Of a stretch of 64,000 nt of DNA, positions 59,642 through 64,000 are shown one piece after another (the stretch's first letter is position 1; each line of letters starts with the position of its first letter). The notes beneath the pieces are model-generated. The model searched no databases. It saw only the letters and a program-made list of their open reading frames with translations, and was not told where the DNA came from. The position numbers and the translations under genes were made by a program. The stretch comes from CP2-2F sp034432555 (lineage in GTDB: Bacteria > Chloroflexota > Anaerolineae > Aggregatilineales > UBA2796): NCBI GenBank assembly GCA_034432555.1, contig DAOUBW010000013.1, forward strand, positions 1 to 64,000, read 5' to 3'.

Positions 59642-60304
59642 ATGAAACGCTTCTTAAATCTCGCCCTGATTGCCCTTGTGGTGCTATCGCTCATGGCAGC
59701 GGGGACTGCACCTGCTCAGGCACAGCAAGCACCAAGCATTAGCGTATCTATCAATGGCTGCACCGTCACTGTGACGGTCGAAGCACTTATCCTTGCCGCG
59801 CCGCCGCCGCAAACTACCTCATTCAGCCTTTTTATCTATAACTCGGAAGGCGATGAGATTTACAACGAAAACCAGAGCTACTTCCTTGATCCGATCACGT
59901 TTGTGGCAACCTTCACACCGCCACTGGTCGGCACGATCAATGTGATCGTCTTTGAGAATCCGATTGAGGTGGAGTGGGTGAACGCCAACTACACGATCAA
60001 TTGCACCACTGACACACCGTCTGCCAGCGTGCCGTGCATTGGCTTCACAGGTGCTGGGCAAGGCTTGTTGGTGCGCCCAACGCCAATTTACTGGGCGCCG
60101 CGTGCCAACGCTGCCAGCAATATCATCCTAGATACCGCACCGAGTGCCAAGACTTACTGGGTGCTAGGTGTGGATAGCACGCGCAGCTTCTACAAGATCA
60201 TCATCGCCTGCAAGACCTATTGGGTGCCGGTTGACAGCCTCGTGCCAAATCCGGATGCGGTGTGGCGTGGTGCGCCGCTGCCAACCCGCGTTGTTGAGGA
60301 TTAG
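59642..60304 (+). CDS. Secreted protein of unknown function
   Basis: 220 residues. Signal peptide MKRFLNLALIALVVLSLMAA with cleavage near AQAQ. Residues 30-120 form an Ig-like beta-sandwich with Cys pairs (INGCTVTVTVEAL and NYTINCTTDT). The C-terminal 85 residues (CIGFTGAGQGLLVRPTPIYWAPR, SFYKIIIACKTYWVPVDSLV) look like a small SH3-like domain with two more Cys. GGAG precedes the ATG by 8 bases. No neighbour suggests a role. Confidence 0.68.
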   Translation: MKRFLNLALIALVVLSLMAAGTAPAQAQQAPSISVSINGCTVTVTVEALILAAPPPQTTSFSLFIYNSEGDEIYNENQSYFLDPITFVATFTPPLVGTINVIVFENPIEVEWVNANYTINCTTDTPSASVPCIGFTGAGQGLLVRPTPIYWAPRANAASNIILDTAPSAKTYWVLGVDSTRSFYKIIIACKTYWVPVDSLVPNPDAVWRGAPLPTRVVED

Positions 60305-60331
60305 CGCGCATACCGATTAGTGCGCCAAACC

Positions 60332-60363
60332 AACGGGCAGGATCATGTGCGATCCTGCCCGTT
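60332..60363. terminator. Hairpin between convergent genes
   Basis: AACGGGCAGGATC, six-base loop, GATCCTGCCCGTT with a short T-run on the plus strand. It serves the gene ending at 60304 and the minus-strand gene ending at 60374. Confidence 0.75.
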
Positions 60364-60373
60364 TTGTTCAGCG

Positions 60374-61255
60374 CTAGTTAGCAGGTGTTGGCGTTGGCAG
60401 TGAGGGACCGGCAGGTTCAGGAGTGGCGGTTACTGGACTGGTCGCTTCGGCAGTAGGTTCAGCCGTTGCTTCAGTGGTCGCTTCGGTGGTTGCCTCAGCC
60501 GTCGCTTCAGCGGTTGCTTCGCTAGTTGGTGCGGGAACAGGCGTCCCAAGCACGCTGTTCATACGGGCGATGGTGGCTGCCACATCCACTTTGAGGCTGC
60601 TGGTCACACGGGCAAGGACGGGTTCCATCTGCGCCCAGCGTTCGGTAGGCGCAATGGCTTGCAGCAGCAGCACATGGTTGGCGTCAATTGCCAGCAACCA
60701 GATGTCGCTATCGGTGCCGCTCAGATTGCCAGTGGTCGGATCGGTGCCAACCTCAGATTGCTTAACGGCTGCGCCCTTCAGATCGCCTGCCTGCACCTCG
60801 CGCACCGTCAAGGATGGGTCGGTCGCAAAGGCGGCTTTCAGGATCGTCTCTGGGCTGGCATCAGGCGCAACGCCTGGAACGCCTAATTCAGCGGTCGGGA
60901 TCACAAATATGCCGATCCCAACATTGGGCGTGCCTTCCACGGTGAAGGTATAAGCGATTGGGCTGTTACGGGCAGGCTGCGGCGCCCAGAGCGCGGGAAC
61001 CTCCATGCTGAGGAGGTCACCTTCGCTCGTCCAGGTGGTGAAGGTGAGGTTGGCAAAGGGATCAATCGGCACAGGGGTTGGGCTTGGCGGCAGGGTTGGG
61101 GCGGGCGTTGCCGTAAACTCGGCACGCACGAATGCGCGCTCATTAATGCCTTGTGAGGCTGCCAGCAGCGCACCAAGCGCCAGCAAGATCACGGCTAGGG
61201 TGAGGGCATACTGCGGGATGCGGATGCCAGTGGCAGGGGTCTGCGTATTCGTCAC
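60374..61255 (-). CDS. Membrane-anchored protein with repeated Glu-Ala-Thr tail
   Basis: 293 residues. A membrane anchor (YALTLAVILLALGALLAASQ) is followed by a Pro/Thr linker (TPAPTLPPSPTPVPIDP) and a PsbP/lipoprotein-like beta-rich domain (LLSMEVPALWAPQPARNSPIAYTF, VLLLQAIAPTERWAQMEPVLARVTSSL). The C-terminus is a low-complexity Pro/Glu/Ala/Thr tail. I chose GTG 61255 because AGGAGAG stands 10 bases upstream; an ATG at 61288 would add 11 residues without a good ribosome site. Function unknown; it probably sits on the outer face. Confidence 0.68.
   Translation of the reverse strand: MTNTQTPATGIRIPQYALTLAVILLALGALLAASQGINERAFVRAEFTATPAPTLPPSPTPVPIDPFANLTFTTWTSEGDLLSMEVPALWAPQPARNSPIAYTFTVEGTPNVGIGIFVIPTAELGVPGVAPDASPETILKAAFATDPSLTVREVQAGDLKGAAVKQSEVGTDPTTGNLSGTDSDIWLLAIDANHVLLLQAIAPTERWAQMEPVLARVTSSLKVDVAATIARMNSVLGTPVPAPTSEATAEATAEATTEATTEATAEPTAEATSPVTATPEPAGPSLPTPTPAN
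60440..60530. repeat. Short tandem repeat encoding (Glu-Ala-Thr)n
   Basis: Imperfect 12-base units of the GTTGCTTCAGCG kind code for EATAEATAEATTEATTEATA in the tail of the anchored protein. Such tracts can change length by slippage in multiples of three without breaking the frame. Confidence 0.7.
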
Positions 61256-61518
61256 GGGAAAATCTCTCCTGATTGCAGGGAAATGCATGTCTTAAAGGCT
61301 GGCACGGGCGAATCTCGGTAAACTTGCCAGCGCACCTAAAAACGTTATTGTAGCCTATTCTGGCAGTGTGAGGTAGTGGTGAAGCGCACCGCTAAGCCTC
61401 GAAAACAGGCGGGCTTGCTTAGCGGATATTCTATAACGTTTCTAACACCCATTCAGCCGCTAAATCGGTAAGATATGCTTGTGTACAACTATCAAAGCGG
61501 CACACAAGTGAGGCAGCC

Positions 61519-64000
61519 ATGAGTGAGCTAATTGGCACGCAGATTGGACAATATCGCATCGTTGCGCCCTTAGGCAAAGGTGGCATGGCGGATGTGTTCC
61601 GTGTGCAACACGTTCAAACCGAACAAGCCGCTGCTTTGAAGCGCATTCGCCCTGAACTTGCCCGCGATCCGCAGTTCGTGCGGCGCTTTCTGCGTGAGGC
61701 GCAAACGCTCAGCACCCTGAACCATCCGCACATTTTGCGCGTCTTTGAATATGGGCAAGAGGATGGCGCGCTCTTTCTGGCGATGGAGCTGCTCAGCGGT
61801 GGCGATTTGAATGCCCTCATGCGCGAAAATGCCTTAGAAGCAGCCCATGTTGCCCGCTTGGCGCGTCAGATCGGTGCTGCTTTGGATTACGCCCACAGCG
61901 CCGGCATTGTCCACCGCGATCTCAAGCCGCAAAATGTGCTGCTAAACGCTGCTGGCGACGCTGTGCTGACTGATTTTGGCTTGGCAAAGCTCGTCAATGA
62001 TATGGATCGCTCGCAACTGACACAGACAGGCGCGCAACTTGGCACGCCCGCCTATATGTCGCCTGAGCAGTGGCTTGGCGAAAATGTAGATGCCCGTGCC
62101 GATATTTACAGCTTTGGCATTTTGGTCTTTGAAATGCTCAGCGGACAACCACTCTTTCGTGGTGAGTCATCCGCCGATTTGATGCATAAGCATCTCTACA
62201 TGCTGCCGCCGCCCATCAGCCGCATTCGTGACGATTTACCAACTGCCACCGATGCCGTGCTGCGCCGCGCCCTTGCCAAAGAGCGCCGCGAACGTTGGTA
62301 TAGCGCGGCCGCCTTCAGTGAAGCGCTCCACAACGCGCTAATGGACGGCAGCGCACCGGAGTTGGATACGGATGCCCTGGCACGCTTGCCCACCGCCATC
62401 GTCAGCCCTGATCAGGCTGCCGAACAAGAGCGCCGCGCCCTTGCCCAGCTTGATTCAGATCGGATGCGCTCAACGCCAAGCCGCATTGGCAGCCGCATCA
62501 TCAACCCTCTGCCGCAAGAAGTCGGTGATCGCTTCATCGGGCGCGCCCGCCAGCTTGCCCAGATCAGCACTTTGGTGAGTGAGCGCACGCGCCTCATCAG
62601 CCTGTATGGGCGCGGTGGTGTGGGCAAAACTGCCCTGCTCTGCAAGGCGATTAACGACATTCAGACATCCGATCTGGCACTGGATGGTATTGTCTCGCTG
62701 AGCAGTTCTGGCACAGGCATCAGCCTTGAAAAAGCGCTGCTCGGTTTTTCCAAGCTGCTGGATGGTGAGGCGCAAAACACGCTGGAATACCTTGCCCGTG
62801 ATGGTCAGACGCCGTCTGCTCGTAAAGCGGCTGTGTTGCTGGAAAAACTTGCCAACGGACGCTATGCCCTGCTGCTGGATAGCCTTGAGGCACTGCAAGA
62901 TGCCGAGACAGGCGCACTAACCGACCCTGATTTGGCTGCCCTGCTGGAGACAACCTTAGAGCGTGGCGGCATGTTGACTATCTTTATCACCAGCCGCGAG
63001 CCGCTGAGCCTACCCCGCCAACTCAAGGTTTGGGAGCGCCAAATTGCTCTTGATGAAGGGTTGCCCGCTGATGAGGCAGTTACCTTGCTGCGCCTTTTCG
63101 ATAGCGATGGTGCGGTTGGTCTGCGCGATGCTGACTCGGCAACCCTGCACGCCCTTGCCGAGATGACCGGCGGCTTCCCACGCGCCCTAGAGGCAACTGT
63201 CGGCTTACTGCTGGAAGACCCACTCCTCAGCCCATCCGACTTGCTCAATGATGCTGAACTGATCAGTGGTGAAGTTACCCCGCTGATAGTGCAGCAGGCA
63301 ATTGCCCGCCTTTCGCCAGAGGCAATCCGCGTGATGGAAGCACTCGCACTCTACGGACGCCCTGTGGCACAGCCCGCCATAGAATTCTTGCTGGCGCCCT
63401 TTATGAATACGGCGGGCATCCGCGCCATTCTCTCGCGGTTGGTGCGTGGCTACTTCGTCAGCTTTAACAGAGCGACCAGCCAATTCGCCTTACATCCCAT
63501 TGATCGCGCCTACAGCTATCAGCAAATTCCGCTTGGTCAGGCGGCAGATGCACAAGTTTCGCCGCTGCCCTATACGCGCTGTGTGCTGCACAAACGTGCC
63601 GCTGCCTTTTACGAGAAAATCCGCAAGCCGCGCCAACAGTGGCACACCCTCGAAGACCTCTCCGCGCCGCTTGCCGAGATCGATCATCTGATCGCCGCCG
63701 CGCACTATGATGATGCGGCGCGCTTGCTGATCAGCATTGATGGTTCGCACCTGTGGGAGTGGGGGCAGTTTGCGCTTTTGAAGGGGCTGCATGAACAGCT
63801 CGACGGCAAAATCAGCGATCCGAAACTAGCGCGGCAGCAGCGGCGGCGCATCGGTTGGCTGCACTTTTTCCCACAGGTGGAGCCGGCGGCGGTCATCTTC
63901 AAGGACAACCTTGAGAGCGCACGCCAAGCGGGTGATCGTCAGTCTGAAGCAGATGCCCTCGATGATCTAGGGCAGATCGAGCGGGGGCGCGGCAACCTGA
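61519..64000 (+). CDS. Ser/Thr protein kinase fused to a STAND NTPase (3' end outside window)
   Basis: 827 codons are open to the last base, so the gene continues. Residues 12-270 are a PknB-type kinase: LGKGGMADVF, Lys41, HRDLKPQN (Asp134), DFG (Asp152) and GTPAYMSPEQ. After a linker with DRFIGRARQLAQI, an NB-ARC-type ATPase follows with P-loop GRGGVGKT near 364-371, LLLDSLEAL as Walker B and TIFITSREPL as sensor. A winged-helix region and the start of helical repeats come next. GAGG stands 5 bases before the ATG at 61519. Kinase-STAND fusions are signalling switches common in Chloroflexota and Actinomycetota. No membrane segment is visible in this part. I saw no gene in 61256-61518. Confidence 0.9.
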   Translation, partial: MSELIGTQIGQYRIVAPLGKGGMADVFRVQHVQTEQAAALKRIRPELARDPQFVRRFLREAQTLSTLNHPHILRVFEYGQEDGALFLAMELLSGGDLNALMRENALEAAHVARLARQIGAALDYAHSAGIVHRDLKPQNVLLNAAGDAVLTDFGLAKLVNDMDRSQLTQTGAQLGTPAYMSPEQWLGENVDARADIYSFGILVFEMLSGQPLFRGESSADLMHKHLYMLPPPISRIRDDLPTATDAVLRRALAKERRERWYSAAAFSEALHNALMDGSAPELDTDALARLPTAIVSPDQAAEQERRALAQLDSDRMRSTPSRIGSRIINPLPQEVGDRFIGRARQLAQISTLVSERTRLISLYGRGGVGKTALLCKAINDIQTSDLALDGIVSLSSSGTGISLEKALLGFSKLLDGEAQNTLEYLARDGQTPSARKAAVLLEKLANGRYALLLDSLEALQDAETGALTDPDLAALLETTLERGGMLTIFITSREPLSLPRQLKVWERQIALDEGLPADEAVTLLRLFDSDGAVGLRDADSATLHALAEMTGGFPRALEATVGLLLEDPLLSPSDLLNDAELISGEVTPLIVQQAIARLSPEAIRVMEALALYGRPVAQPAIEFLLAPFMNTAGIRAILSRLVRGYFVSFNRATSQFALHPIDRAYSYQQIPLGQAADAQVSPLPYTRCVLHKRAAAFYEKIRKPRQQWHTLEDLSAPLAEIDHLIAAAHYDDAARLLISIDGSHLWEWGQFALLKGLHEQLDGKISDPKLARQQRRRIGWLHFFPQVEPAAVIFKDNLESARQAGDRQSEADALDDLGQIERGRGNL

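Noticed and set aside
60440..60530. Possible CRISPR-like array
   Set aside because: The 12-base units are contiguous, without spacers, and in frame with a low-complexity protein tail.

Overview
The window reads as chromosomal DNA of a free-living bacterium, probably Chloroflexota (Anaerolineae-like). This is inference from gene content: a Pup ligase/depupylase system outside the usual actinobacterial setting, many secreted or anchored proteins with Pro/Thr-rich linkers, VCBS/FG-GAP-like repeats on an extracellular nuclease, tandem cyclic-di-AMP receptors, and base composition in the high fifties % G+C by eye. Genes are densely packed, often with ATGA or GTGA overlaps, and several promoters are of the extended -10 type (TGnTATAAT).

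Region by region. 0-8.7 kb: C-terminal end of an unknown protein, an ExeM-like secreted nuclease, the ribosome hibernation factor, a nucleotidyltransferase-like protein, two family-2 glycosyltransferases and a binding-protein-like lipoprotein. 8.9-16.8 kb: lepA, a nitronate monooxygenase-like enzyme, an orphan ABC ATPase, a coupled pair of ATP-grasp ligases, mobA and an FmdE-like protein. 16.9-25.5 kb: a three-subunit Mo-bisMGD oxidoreductase (tetrathionate/polysulfide reductase type) preceded by a PhnD-like lipoprotein, histidine kinase and NarL-type regulator that look like a split TtrS/TtrR sensor. 25.5-25.95 kb: tRNA-Lys(CTT) with its promoter, beside a decayed tyrosine recombinase. 26-33.5 kb: a secreted protein, dihydrolipoyl dehydrogenase, a large STAND NTPase and two tandem NMT1/TauA-type binding proteins behind a strong promoter and a 42-nt dyad. 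33.5-36 kb: an AT-richer patch of three unknown membrane or secreted proteins.

The centre of interest is 37.9-48.5 kb. Nine same-strand genes, tightly spaced or overlapping, encode an ARC/Mpa-type proteasomal ATPase, Dop, Pup, PafA, a HEAT-repeat protein, an FHA-like plus double RING-like zinc protein, a ThiF/E1-like enzyme, an E2 (UBC-fold) protein with an HPN motif and a cysteine at the expected position, and a duplicated YbjN-like protein. Two unrelated protein-tagging chemistries, pupylation and an E1-E2-RING relay, therefore sit in one apparent operon. The Pup has no lysine and ends in Thr-Gly-Glu instead of Gly-Gly-Glu/Gln. The ATPase carries an insertion of about 80 residues after Walker A and lacks the C-terminal Tyr motif used to dock on the 20S core. 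No 20S subunit and no beta-grasp modifier is encoded in the window.

48.6-64 kb: a deoxyhypusine-synthase-like protein and a PfkB kinase; a minus-strand operon of two cyclic-di-AMP receptors, queA and an FAD oxidoreductase; a DinB protein; a CsoR-CopZ-CopA copper operon with a recognisable promoter and operator; a sugar-type binding protein; two secreted or anchored unknowns; and, running off the end, a Ser/Thr kinase fused to a STAND NTPase. The only RNA gene seen is the tRNA; I saw no rRNA, CRISPR array or intact insertion sequence.
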